Assembly (NCBI GenBank): GCA_002162755.1
Contig: MAAS01000031.1
Location: 56,912-120,911, forward strand
Source: Gammaproteobacteria bacterium 50_400_T64
GTDB lineage: Bacteria > Pseudomonadota > Gammaproteobacteria > Pseudomonadales > Porticoccaceae
Length of the DNA: 64,000 bases
Direction of reading: 5' to 3'
The notes below the pieces were generated by a model, which worked only from the letters and a program-made list of their open reading frames with translations, ran no database searches and was not told the DNA's origin. Position 1 is the stretch's first letter. Every line of letters starts with the position of its first letter. Below are positions 28,455-36,614 of this stretch, piece by piece. The position numbers and the translations under genes are program-made.

Positions 28455-29317
28455 CAGGCGGCAAAACACGGGTAGGCGTGGACGAGTTGATCGATGATTT
28501 TTTCTGCCTCAAAACCCTGCAGCTCGTTCGATTCAGTAAGCCAGCGGGCTCGCCCTTGCAGCTCACGCACGGGTTGAATGCCGCGCACCGAATTACACAC
28601 AAAAACCTCGCGAGCATTAATGAAGCTCGCCAAAGCGACAGGTTTTATGACTACCTGTTGCCCAAGGCGGGGAATAAGGTCCTCGCACAGCAGGCGACGC
28701 ATTACACCGGCCACGCCACACAGATCCAATACCGGTGTTATCCAACGCTGGCCGTCGAAGAGAAAAACATTACTACTCAAAGCCTCAACCACATTACCGT
28801 CCACATCCAGCAGTAAGCCATCAAAACCCTCATCCAGCTCCGCTGCGGCCAACACCTGATCGAGACGGTTAAGATGTTTGATACCCGCCAACCGCTCATT
28901 GTGGGGTAGCGTATATTCACACAACTGCAAACGCACGGCCGTTGGATCAGCCACCGGGGGCAGAGGAAAGTACTGCAACACATAGCAGGCCGACTGACTT
29001 TGATGGCGATAACCACGGGGGCCAACACCCGCCGTCAACAAAAGCTTAATCATGCCATCAGCAGGAAAAGCCTCAAGTGCCTGTTGTAGATAAGCATCCA
29101 GACGGGGCCTATCAAGGGCAATACCCAGACTGGCAGCACCCACACTTAAACGCTGACGATGGTACGACCACAGCGGTAACTGACCCGCAGATAAACGCAT
29201 GGTTTCGAACAGTCCATGGCCATAGTTCAAACCACGATCATTCAGAGATAGATATGCCTCGGGCTTACCGTCGACAAAACCGGATTTACCATCGATAAAT
29301 AAAAGAGGCGTGACCAT
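28454..29317 (-). CDS. pabC: Aminodeoxychorismate lyase
   Basis: PabC releases 4-aminobenzoate from aminodeoxychorismate for folate synthesis using PLP. The class IV aminotransferase fold shows in LSLNDRGLNYGHGLFETMRL, the PLP-Lys region LAGIKHLNRLDQVLA and SNVFLFDG. The ATG at 29317 gives a family-like N-terminus; a GTG at 29362 would add 15 residues. Normally fabF sits between acpP and pabC. Here a terminator follows acpP and fabF is absent, so pabC must start from its own promoter in the roughly 100 bp upstream. Confidence 0.92.
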   Translation of the reverse strand: MVTPLLFIDGKSGFVDGKPEAYLSLNDRGLNYGHGLFETMRLSAGQLPLWSYHRQRLSVGAASLGIALDRPRLDAYLQQALEAFPADGMIKLLLTAGVGPRGYRHQSQSACYVLQYFPLPPVADPTAVRLQLCEYTLPHNERLAGIKHLNRLDQVLAAAELDEGFDGLLLDVDGNVVEALSSNVFLFDGQRWITPVLDLCGVAGVMRRLLCEDLIPRLGQQVVIKPVALASFINAREVFVCNSVRGIQPVRELQGRARWLTESNELQGFEAEKIIDQLVHAYPCFAA

Positions 29318-29418
29318 GCAGGACAAGTTGCCTAAGTCAAAAGATAGAGCGAGACTCGACACACAGCAAAGGTCCTGTCAGGCGACAGTGCGGGGGTATC
29401 GAAAAAGGAAGGGGGTAT

Positions 29419-29451
29419 TAAAACTGCCGCCCGGCATGGCCCAGCGGCAGT
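29419..29451 (-). terminator. Terminator after acpP
   Basis: On the minus strand ACTGCCGC pairs with GCGGCAGT (8 bp) around a GC-rich loop and is followed by TTTTAAT. It sits about 23 bp beyond the acpP stop, at the point where fabF would otherwise begin. Confidence 0.7.
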
Positions 29452-29473
29452 TGACACTACAGGCAGTTGAGAA

Positions 29474-29710
29474 TCAGCCAGGATTTTTTTCAATGTAGCT
29501 GATTGCATCCTGAACGCTTGCCAGTTTTTCGGCTTCTTCATCAGGAATCTCTGTGTCGAATTCTTCTTCGAGCGCCATGATAAGTTCAACGGTATCGAGA
29601 GAATCTGCACCCAGATCTTCAACAAAGGAAGAATCGGGTTTAACGTCTTCTTCTTTTACGCCCAGCTGCTCGGCAACCATTTTTATCACACGTTCTTGAA
29701 TGTTGCTCAT
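29474..29710 (-). CDS. acpP: Acyl carrier protein
   Basis: This 78-residue acidic protein carries acyl chains on a phosphopantetheine attached to S37 in the [10 protein letters not shown] motif. It starts [21 protein letters not shown] lies eleven bases before the ATG; a GTG four codons earlier directly abuts that site and is less likely. It is encoded after fabG and fabD, and a strong hairpin terminator follows. Confidence 0.97.
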   Translation of the reverse strand: MSNIQERVIKMVAEQLGVKEEDVKPDSSFVEDLGADSLDTVELIMALEEEFDTEIPDEEAEKLASVQDAISYIEKNPG

Positions 29711-29870
29711 GACGATTGTCACTCCTATTTAATAGAGATACTTTCTTAAACTACTGTTAAAAAAACGATCCACACAAGGGTAATACCCTTAAGGCGGCGC
29801 ATTTTACCTGAAAAACTGCCTGACGTAACCGCTTTATATCAATTGCAATTCACGCCGGGCTGAAGGGCCG

Positions 29871-30614
29871 TTAGCCCATGTACATTCCACCATTGACATG
29901 AATGGTCTCACCACTGATATAAGCCCCGCCATCGCCGGCCAGAAACTCAACGACAGAGGCAATTTCTGCCGGCTGACCGAGACGCGCCAAGGGGATACCC
30001 GACAGCATCGCCTCGCGGGTCGCCTCTGGTAGCTCTTTGGTCATATCGGTATCGATAAAGCCAGGTGCCACGGTATTGACAGTAATATTGCGCGAACCCA
30101 GCTCTTTCGCCAGAGCCCGACCGAAGCCCGCAACGCCCGCCTTGGTAGCCGCGTAGTTAGTCTGTCCGGCATTGCCCATGGAGCCAACCACGGAGCTGAT
30201 ATTAATAATACGACCCCAACGTGCCTTGGTCATACCTTTGGCACAGGCCTTGGTGATGCGATAGATAGCATTGAGGTTAGTGTCAATGACATCTGACCAC
30301 TCGTCCTCTTTCATGCGCATCAGCAGGTTGTCTTTGGTGATACCGGCGTTGTTGACCAAAATGGTCGGCGCGCCAAATTCTGCTGTTATGCCCTTAATAA
30401 CCGCAATCACCTCTTCGCCGTCGGTGACGTTGAGCTTGACCCCTTTGCCCTGAATTTGCTGTTCGGCAAAACGTGCGCTAATTTTTTCAGCACCGCCTTC
30501 CGATGTTGAAGTGCCAATCACAGTGGCGCCGGCCTTACCCAGCATGTCGGCAATGGCGACACCAATACCACGGCTCGCGCCGGTCACCAGGGCTACTTTT
30601 CCTTTAAGGCTCAT
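29871..30614 (-). CDS. fabG: 3-oxoacyl-ACP reductase
   Basis: FabG reduces beta-ketoacyl-ACP with NADPH in type II fatty acid synthesis. The 247-residue SDR has the cofactor motif VTGASRGIGVAIA, NNAGITKDNLLMRM and the Ser-Tyr-Lys triad in ISSVVGSMGNAGQTNYAATKAG, then PGFIDTDMT. AGGAG lies eight bases upstream of the ATG. It lies 46 bp after fabD and about 160 bp before acpP on the same strand. Confidence 0.97.
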   Translation of the reverse strand: MSLKGKVALVTGASRGIGVAIADMLGKAGATVIGTSTSEGGAEKISARFAEQQIQGKGVKLNVTDGEEVIAVIKGITAEFGAPTILVNNAGITKDNLLMRMKEDEWSDVIDTNLNAIYRITKACAKGMTKARWGRIINISSVVGSMGNAGQTNYAATKAGVAGFGRALAKELGSRNITVNTVAPGFIDTDMTKELPEATREAMLSGIPLARLGQPAEIASVVEFLAGDGGAYISGETIHVNGGMYMG

Positions 30615-30660
30615 CTGTTCTTTCTCCTATCAAATCGACTCATATTGCAACTCGCGCAGC

Positions 30661-31611
30661 TTAACTTTGTGGCTGGGCATCCGCAACTGCACTCTGCAGG
30701 TCGGCCACCTTATCAGTGGAACGCATCTGCAGCGACTTGTCGATGCGCTTGCTCAAACCGCACAAAACCTTGCCTGGGCCGCATTCAACGGCCATATCAA
30801 CGCCCTGCGCTTGCAGAGCACCAACACAGTCAACCCAACGTACAGGGCTGTAAATTTGCTCGATCATCAAAGTCTTAATTGCTTCGGGATCACTTTCTGT
30901 CTGGGCGTGAACGTTGTGCACTAGTGGGATTTGCGGGGCGCTAAATGTCACCGCTGCAATATCACTCGCCAATTTATCCGCCGCGGGCTTCATCAAAGCC
31001 GTGTGGAAAGGCGCGCTCACTGGCAGTGGCAAAGCCCGCTTCGCGCCGGCTTCTTTACACAGGGCGATAGCTCTATCCACTGCGGCACTAACACCCGCAA
31101 TAACCACCTGACCCGGAGCATTAAAGTTCACTGCGGTGACTTCTTCACCCTCACTCGCCTGTTCACAACAGGTTGCAAGCTGCGCGTCATCAAGACCCAA
31201 TATCGCCGCCATCGCACCCTGCCCCGCTGGCACTGCCGCCTGCATATAGGCACCGCGTAGACGTACCAAATTTACCGCCGCGCTAAAATCAAGCACCCCC
31301 GCACACACCAGCGCCGACCACTCACCGAGACTGTGTCCCGCCATAGCAACGGGCGTAGCGCCCTGTAGATCTTGCCAAATTCGCCAGATCGCCACACTCG
31401 AGGTCAGCAACAACGGCTGAGTGGTTTCAGTCAGATTAATGTCTTCCTGGCTGCCCTGCTGCACCAGCTTCCAGAGATCGTAGTCGAGCACTTCTGAAGC
31501 TTCAGTAAAAGTCTGCTCGACCAGCGGATAGGCCTCGGCCAGCTCTGCCAACATGCCAATTTTCTGCGAACCCTGACCGGGGAAAACAAACGCGAGCTTT
31601 GGATTTTGCAT
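30661..31611 (-). CDS. fabD: Malonyl-CoA:ACP transacylase
   Basis: The 316-residue transferase loads malonyl groups onto ACP. It has the FPGQGSQ start, the nucleophile motif GHSLGEWSALV (Trp where Tyr is usual), the catalytic His in VSAPFHTALM, and VECGPGKVLCGL. plsX, which normally lies between rpmF and fabD, is absent, and a terminator closes rpmF instead. fabD therefore needs a promoter within 31612-31697. Confidence 0.96.
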   Translation of the reverse strand: MQNPKLAFVFPGQGSQKIGMLAELAEAYPLVEQTFTEASEVLDYDLWKLVQQGSQEDINLTETTQPLLLTSSVAIWRIWQDLQGATPVAMAGHSLGEWSALVCAGVLDFSAAVNLVRLRGAYMQAAVPAGQGAMAAILGLDDAQLATCCEQASEGEEVTAVNFNAPGQVVIAGVSAAVDRAIALCKEAGAKRALPLPVSAPFHTALMKPAADKLASDIAAVTFSAPQIPLVHNVHAQTESDPEAIKTLMIEQIYSPVRWVDCVGALQAQGVDMAVECGPGKVLCGLSKRIDKSLQMRSTDKVADLQSAVADAQPQS

Positions 31612-31697
31612 ACTTCGATCCCTTAGGTAGTCTTTTAGATGATTGACTGGACTGGTGATAAACAGCTAATGATCAACTGGCTGTAAATAGCGCCCAC

Positions 31698-31746
31698 AAA
31701 AAAACTTCCCGAGCAGGTGCTTAACACCCATTCAAGGAAGTTTTTT
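31698..31746 (-). terminator. Terminator after rpmF
   Basis: AAAAAACTTCC and GGAAGTTTTTT form an 11-bp stem with a 26-nt loop. It has T-runs on both strands and so could act bidirectionally. It lies about 45 bp beyond the rpmF stop and separates rpmF from fabD. Confidence 0.75.
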
Positions 31747-31790
31747 GCTATCCCGGCCAGCCAGTAATACAGCTGACCTGAACAAAGTTT

Positions 31791-31976
31791 TTAGTCGTCG
31801 TTGCCCATGTCCATCACCTTACGACCGCGATAAAAACCATCGGCAGTCATGTGGTGGCGGATATGCTTCTCGCCAGTCACGGAATCAACTGACAAGGCTG
31901 GACCATTGCCCAGAGCATCATGTGAACGACGCATGCCACGACGTGAACGGGTTTTACGACTTTTCTGTACGGCCAT
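31791..31976 (-). CDS. rpmF: Large ribosomal subunit protein bL32
   Basis: The 61-residue basic protein starts [22 protein letters not shown], the universal bL32 N-terminus, and continues with [24 protein letters not shown]. It is downstream of yceD, the conserved partner. It lacks the Cys-type zinc ribbon, as in other gammaproteobacteria. Confidence 0.97.
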   Translation of the reverse strand: MAVQKSRKTRSRRGMRRSHDALGNGPALSVDSVTGEKHIRHHMTADGFYRGRKVMDMGNDD

Positions 31977-32092
31977 TGTTTTCTCCTAATCGTTTGTCTC
32001 TGACAAACTTGTTTCTTACACACATAAACTTACAAAATTGGCAGTGCCGGTATTCGCCCCACTCCGCCATTTAACTCAGTACTAGAAAGCGA

Positions 32093-32656
32093 CTAACTCT
32101 CTTTATCCGTTGAATCTGCTTTATCAGCGAGCTTCAAACGCCCCAACACAGCAAAGGGGTTTTTCTTCTCCGGCACTGGCTCTTCAAAGTCGCCGGTGGA
32201 ATATTGCCCTTGCGCCGAACAATCCGCCAGATCGTGATAAGAAACAATCGGCAGAGCCAGTAGTAACTCTTCCTCTATCGCTTCGTACAGATCAGCATCC
32301 GTATTTTCGTCCAGCAACCAGCCTTCACACTCTTTCGGCAGGTTCTCAAGCTGAAGCTCACTAATCACAATAGCCAGATCCATCTCGGCATGCAGATCGT
32401 AATCCAACGCTGACAAACAACGCTCACACTGCACAGACACCAGAGCATCAAATTCACCGGTCACTACACGGTAATTGCTTTCATCGCGAAAGAAACTCAC
32501 TTTAGCAGCGACTTCACGCTGAATTGTCACAACAGCCGCCGACAAACGGGGCATATCCTGAGGCATAATAATGCCTTCGTAGGTAGCCCCCTGCGTACAC
32601 GACTTCAGGGCATCTACCTTGCGAGGTATAACGCTGGTTTTTGAGGCAGTTGACAT
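32093..32656 (-). CDS. yceD: DUF177 protein YceD, 23S rRNA accumulation factor
   Basis: The 187-residue protein matches the YceD family, reported to support 23S rRNA accumulation in E. coli and always encoded before rpmF. It has the VSVQCERCLSALDYDL segment with the CxxC pair and ALPIVSYHDLADCSAQG, followed by the KKNPFAVLGRLK C-terminal block. It is divergent from maf, sharing a 127-bp intergenic region. Confidence 0.93.
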   Translation of the reverse strand: MSTASKTSVIPRKVDALKSCTQGATYEGIIMPQDMPRLSAAVVTIQREVAAKVSFFRDESNYRVVTGEFDALVSVQCERCLSALDYDLHAEMDLAIVISELQLENLPKECEGWLLDENTDADLYEAIEEELLLALPIVSYHDLADCSAQGQYSTGDFEEPVPEKKNPFAVLGRLKLADKADSTDKES

Positions 32657-32783
32657 AGGCGCGCAATTCTAGGGATATGACATTGATCTGTCAAAGAAAA
32701 TTGTACATTTTTGCACCCTGCACCTGGTACTCCGTAAAGCGCTGCCAGCACCGCTCAACTAACAGCAAAATAGCCGATAAAAC

Positions 32784-33371
32784 ATGAAATTACTGCTCGC
32801 CTCATCCTCGCCCTATCGACGCGAATTACTTTCGCGCCTGCAGGTGCCTTTCGATTGGCAAGCACCGGAGGTCAATGAGCAGCCTCTAGCGGGGGAAAAG
32901 CCCGAACAACTAGCCCTGCGCCTGTCCTCCAGCAAGGCCCATGCACTCGCCGAGGGCCACAGCCAACACCTGATTATTGGCTCAGACCAGGTGGCCTCGT
33001 GCCGAGGGCAAAGCATCAATAAACCCGGCAATTACGCCAACGCCTTTAAACAACTGCAGGAATTATCCGGCCAGTGCGTCTACTTCTATACCGGCCTTTG
33101 CGTACTCGATAGCAGCAGCGGGCGCAGTATTGCCGACACCGTCACCACCGAAGTGGTATTTCGCCCACTCAGCGATACAGACATCGAGCGCTATTTACAA
33201 TGCGAACAGCCCTACGATTGCGCCGGCAGCTTTAAAGCCGAGGGTCTGGGGATTGCACTCTTTGAAGTGATTAGCAGCGACGACAACACCGCGATTATCG
33301 GCCTGCCCTTAATTCGACTGCGACAAATGCTGGAAGAATTTAACTACCGGATACTAGAAAACCTAAAGTAA
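32784..33371 (+). CDS. maf: Maf-type nucleotide pyrophosphatase (YceF subgroup)
   Basis: The 195-residue protein starts MKLLLASSSPYRRELLSRL and has the Maf motifs GSDQVASCRGQ, KPGN (the YceF-subgroup form), TGLCV and CAGSFKAEGLG. The YceF subgroup hydrolyses m7GTP and related nonstandard nucleotides. It is divergent from yceD as in Pseudomonas. No terminator is evident after it. Confidence 0.93.
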   Translation: MKLLLASSSPYRRELLSRLQVPFDWQAPEVNEQPLAGEKPEQLALRLSSSKAHALAEGHSQHLIIGSDQVASCRGQSINKPGNYANAFKQLQELSGQCVYFYTGLCVLDSSSGRSIADTVTTEVVFRPLSDTDIERYLQCEQPYDCAGSFKAEGLGIALFEVISSDDNTAIIGLPLIRLRQMLEEFNYRILENLK

Positions 33372-33418
33372 ATATGACTACCGTAGATTCGAGAGTACTG
33401 CTTAATACGTCGTATTCG

Positions 33419-33802
33419 CTACGGTGCCACCGCACTCAAGCACTTTGAATGAATGCCATCGGCAAACTCCACAATCGCCTGTTCTTTGTCTATCACCGCG
33501 TCATGCACCGGATAGCCATAAGCCAAGACCAGCATCACCTCGCCATCCTCGCCCAGCGGCGTTAGCACCTCAGAAACTGTCTCCCTCGCTGCTCCTGCCT
33601 GCCGCGCCTGCATCACACCCTTTGCCGCATCACGTAATTTACGGCAACTCCCATCTTTATCCGCCGAGGCAACACCCAAACTGTCGGCCTGCCCCGCTGG
33701 CGAGCGCCCACTAATATCCAGCGCGTCCGTCACCCAAAACATCGCCACCACCGAAATACCCACCATCAGGCCGCCGTAACCCATCCGCTTTCTTTCCACC
33801 AT
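33419..33802 (-). CDS. Hypothetical membrane-anchored protein
   Basis: I do not recognise this family. The 127-residue protein has a short basic N-terminus, one hydrophobic segment (GYGGLMVGISVVAMFWVTDAL) that is a signal anchor or signal peptide, and a soluble domain with two cysteines (C54 region and near the C-terminus in HSKCL). The two cysteines could form a disulphide in the periplasm (inference). The ATG at 33802 has AAGG upstream; a TTG further upstream runs into the topB terminator and is unlikely. It lies between maf (convergent) and topB. Confidence 0.65.
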   Translation of the reverse strand: MVERKRMGYGGLMVGISVVAMFWVTDALDISGRSPAGQADSLGVASADKDGSCRKLRDAAKGVMQARQAGAARETVSEVLTPLGEDGEVMLVLAYGYPVHDAVIDKEQAIVEFADGIHSKCLSAVAP

Positions 33803-33833
33803 ACGCCTTACTCTCACATTACAGCCAAACACC

Positions 33834-33856
33834 AAAAAGCCCCGTAATTACGGGGC
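33834..33856 (-). terminator. Terminator after topB
   Basis: Positions 33839-33856 form a perfect palindrome, GCCCCGTAATTACGGGGC, followed on the minus strand by TTTTT. It lies beyond the topB stop and ahead of the small hypothetical gene. Confidence 0.8.
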
Positions 33857-34022
33857 CTCTTATCACTATAACATCAATCATCGTGCCGTAAAAAACACCC
33901 GTAAACGCCACGCCCTTTCCTTCTTCGACACCTTCACTCCCGAACCCTGGCAATCAAGGCCTCAGCCTCTATTTTACGGAAACGCAAAGCCCGAGCCCGT
34001 TCTCGCAGTCCAAAAATATCGC

Positions 34023-36029
34023 TTACGCTGCGGCTTTTTTTCGACGAGCCCCGCCGACAGCCACCTTTTTTCGCCGCTTCCGATAGGTCGGTTTAGCGCA
34101 TTTCACCCCTTTCAGCGCCAGCGGTAAACTGGCACAACTCTCTGCAATCAAACTGTGCAAGCTGGGGATCAGGCTGCCCATAAAATCAGCGTAACTAGCC
34201 TGCTCTTCGACGATGCCATTTAACAGGGACTCCCAACGGGCGGTCATATCCGGCAGGGTGGTCGATCTTGGCAGACTGTTAATAAGACCACAGCCCGCCG
34301 CTGTGGCGCGAATCTGCTTACCCTGGCGCTGTAAAAAATTGCGCCTGAACAGCAGCTCAATAATGCCCGCTCGCGTGGCCTCCGTGCCCAGGCCGTCGCT
34401 CTCCTTAAGCACCTTGCGCACCTCGCTGTCGGTGACGAAGCGGGCGATACCTGTCATTGCTGCCAGCAGCGTTGCATCGGTAAAGGCACTCGGTGCCTGG
34501 GTCTGTTTTTCAACACACTCACCCTTCAGACACTGCAAAATATCGCCTACCTTTAAGGGTGGTAAAGACTGGGGATTACCCCGCTCCGCTTTTGACGTCC
34601 GCTTTGTAGAATGCTCGGGGCCAGCGCCGCTTTGCTCAACATTTTTTCGACCGTCGCCACCAAACACCGCCTTCCAGCCCAGCTCTTTGACACATTTTGC
34701 CGTGGCAGAAAAATGCCCCCCAGCAATCGCGATATCGATGCTTGTAGTGGTAAAGGTATGGGGAGGGTAGAATTGCAAAATGTACCGCCGTGCTATCAGC
34801 TCATACAGCTTCGCCTCACTACCGCTCAAACGGCCCGCCGGCAGTGTTTTTAAGGTCGGAATAATCGCATGGTGGGCACTGACCTTCGCATCATTCCAGG
34901 CCTTGCCCTTAAGCGTGCAATCCGCACCCTTCACAGCGCCCTGCAACTTGTCCGCCATGTCGCCAATGGCCGCTAGTACGTCCTTTGCCTGCCGGTGATG
35001 CTCGCGGGGCAAATAGCGACAGCCTGAGCGCGGATAGGTAATCAGCTTATGTTTTTCATACAAAGACTGGCAGCCATCGAGCACCTGCTGTGCGCTCATA
35101 GCAAAACGCTTACCCGCATCAATTTGTAATGCTGACAAACTGTAGGGCAACGGTGGTGCCTGTCGCCCCGGTTTGTGCTGCACCGCTTTTACCTCAGCGC
35201 TTTGCCCGCTAATACGGCGCACGACATTCTCGGCCAAGGCGCGGGAAAGCACGCGACCCTCCTCATCCATTTGTGGCTGACAAGCCTCACTGGGCTGCCA
35301 TTTTGCGTGAAAAGTCGCAGCCGATTCTGTCGCCGGGGCTAGCTGTAAATGTGCCAGCACCTCATAAAAAGGTTTAGAAACAAAATCCTTAATAGCCTGA
35401 TCGCGCCGTACCACCAGGCCCAACAAAGGTGTTTGCACTCGACCGACCGACAACACGCCGTCATAGCCCACCTTGCGCCCCTGCAAAGTGGAAGCGCGAG
35501 TCAAGTTAATGCCGTACAGCCAGTCAGCACGAGAGCGCGCCAAAGCCGAGGTCGACAGGGGAATGAAATCACGATTATCGCGCAAGTTAGCCAAAGCCTT
35601 GCGCACCGCTGCCGGATTCAAATCATTGATTAACAAGCGCTGTACTGTCGCCTTTTTCGTTTTACTGACCTTGAGGTAATTAATCACCTCATCAACCAGC
35701 AGCTGGCCCTCACGATCCGGGTCGCCCGCATGCACAATGGACTGCGCCTGCTTCAGTAACTTACGCAATACCGCCAGCTGCTTGCGGCTTGACGCCTTTG
35801 GTGCCAGCTGCCACTGCTCGGGAATTATCGGTAAATCCTGCACTGCCCATTTTTTATATTGAGGCTTATAAACATCGGGCTCGACCTGCTCGAGCAAATG
35901 ACCAACACACCAGCTAACGCAGTCGCCATCGCCCACCCAAATACAGCCATCACCACGGCGATGAGGCTTGGGCAGCACATCTGCAATGGCCCGGCCAAGG
36001 CTGGGTTTCTCAGCGATATATAGCTTCAC
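34023..36029 (-). CDS. topB: DNA topoisomerase III
   Basis: TopB is a type IA topoisomerase that decatenates DNA. The 668-residue protein has the TOPRIM start KLYIAEKPSLGRAIADVL, the acidic HAGDPDREGQLLVDEV motif, the GRVQTPLLGLVVRRD region and the active-site tyrosine segment LITYPRSGCRYLP near residue 330. The C-terminus is a Lys/Arg-rich tail (RKRRKKVAVGGARRKKAAA). The start is GTG. TopB-type enzymes are common both on chromosomes and in integrative elements. The accessory genes to its right fit either origin. Confidence 0.94.
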   Translation of the reverse strand: MKLYIAEKPSLGRAIADVLPKPHRRGDGCIWVGDGDCVSWCVGHLLEQVEPDVYKPQYKKWAVQDLPIIPEQWQLAPKASSRKQLAVLRKLLKQAQSIVHAGDPDREGQLLVDEVINYLKVSKTKKATVQRLLINDLNPAAVRKALANLRDNRDFIPLSTSALARSRADWLYGINLTRASTLQGRKVGYDGVLSVGRVQTPLLGLVVRRDQAIKDFVSKPFYEVLAHLQLAPATESAATFHAKWQPSEACQPQMDEEGRVLSRALAENVVRRISGQSAEVKAVQHKPGRQAPPLPYSLSALQIDAGKRFAMSAQQVLDGCQSLYEKHKLITYPRSGCRYLPREHHRQAKDVLAAIGDMADKLQGAVKGADCTLKGKAWNDAKVSAHHAIIPTLKTLPAGRLSGSEAKLYELIARRYILQFYPPHTFTTTSIDIAIAGGHFSATAKCVKELGWKAVFGGDGRKNVEQSGAGPEHSTKRTSKAERGNPQSLPPLKVGDILQCLKGECVEKQTQAPSAFTDATLLAAMTGIARFVTDSEVRKVLKESDGLGTEATRAGIIELLFRRNFLQRQGKQIRATAAGCGLINSLPRSTTLPDMTARWESLLNGIVEEQASYADFMGSLIPSLHSLIAESCASLPLALKGVKCAKPTYRKRRKKVAVGGARRKKAAA

Positions 36030-36149
36030 TTGGCACCAACCACTGTCTATTTAAACAGTGATAGTAATGGATCAGGCATGGGATTTCCAGCCTTAGGTTT
36101 TTCGTTACAGAAACAAAGATTAAGTGGATGGCAGGCCGACAAAACCCAT

Positions 36150-36515
36150 ATGGACACCTGTTTCAGTATCGCCAGGGAATAAAATTATCGGCGTTAACGA
36201 TAATGGACTCGGCGGCATTCCATTACGTCGCCATGTAAGACTCGATCCCAATTTTTCCATCGTCACTTATGCTGAATTGATGTATGGCGTTGAACATTCC
36301 CGCTCAACTCGCATCAATCGCCCCATTATCAAAGGTTTCGTGAAACACCTGGATGTTCTTCAATGGGATGTTGCCGCCGCAGACCAATGCGTAGTGATTC
36401 GTACAAAGCTGGAAGCTAAGGGCTCTCCAATCGGTGCAATGGATATGATGATCGCAGCCAATGCAATTAGTCACGAATTGCCCTATTAGTAACAAATAAT
36501 CAAAACAAAGGGTAG
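36150..36515 (+). pseudogene. Broken VapC-type PIN-domain toxin
   Basis: The centre of a PIN-domain toxin is clear in one frame: LRRHVRLDPNFSIVTYAELMYGVEHS, then LEAKGSPIGAMDMMIAANAISHEL, which match the VapC consensus. The N-terminal catalytic segment appears in another frame as MDTCFSIARE (36150-36182). The C-terminal LLVTNN motif appears in a third frame (36483-36500), one base out of step with HEL. The gene is therefore frameshifted at least twice and lacks an intact active site. No vapB antitoxin is visible beside it. Read-through could at most give a 121-residue nonfunctional protein. Confidence 0.82.
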
Positions 36516-36614
36516 CGTCCCGTTTATCTCGCCGTTTATCTCGAGAAAAAAGTATTACACGGCAAAACCAGGGCCTTAATTTTGAGTGATAACAAGACCC
36601 TCGCTTTCTCCTCC

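Noticed and set aside
33900-34022. Short frame (IFGLRERARALRFRKIEAEALIARVRE) directly after topB
   Set aside because: No start codon in frame; it could be a relic of a longer topB tail, but evidence is too thin.
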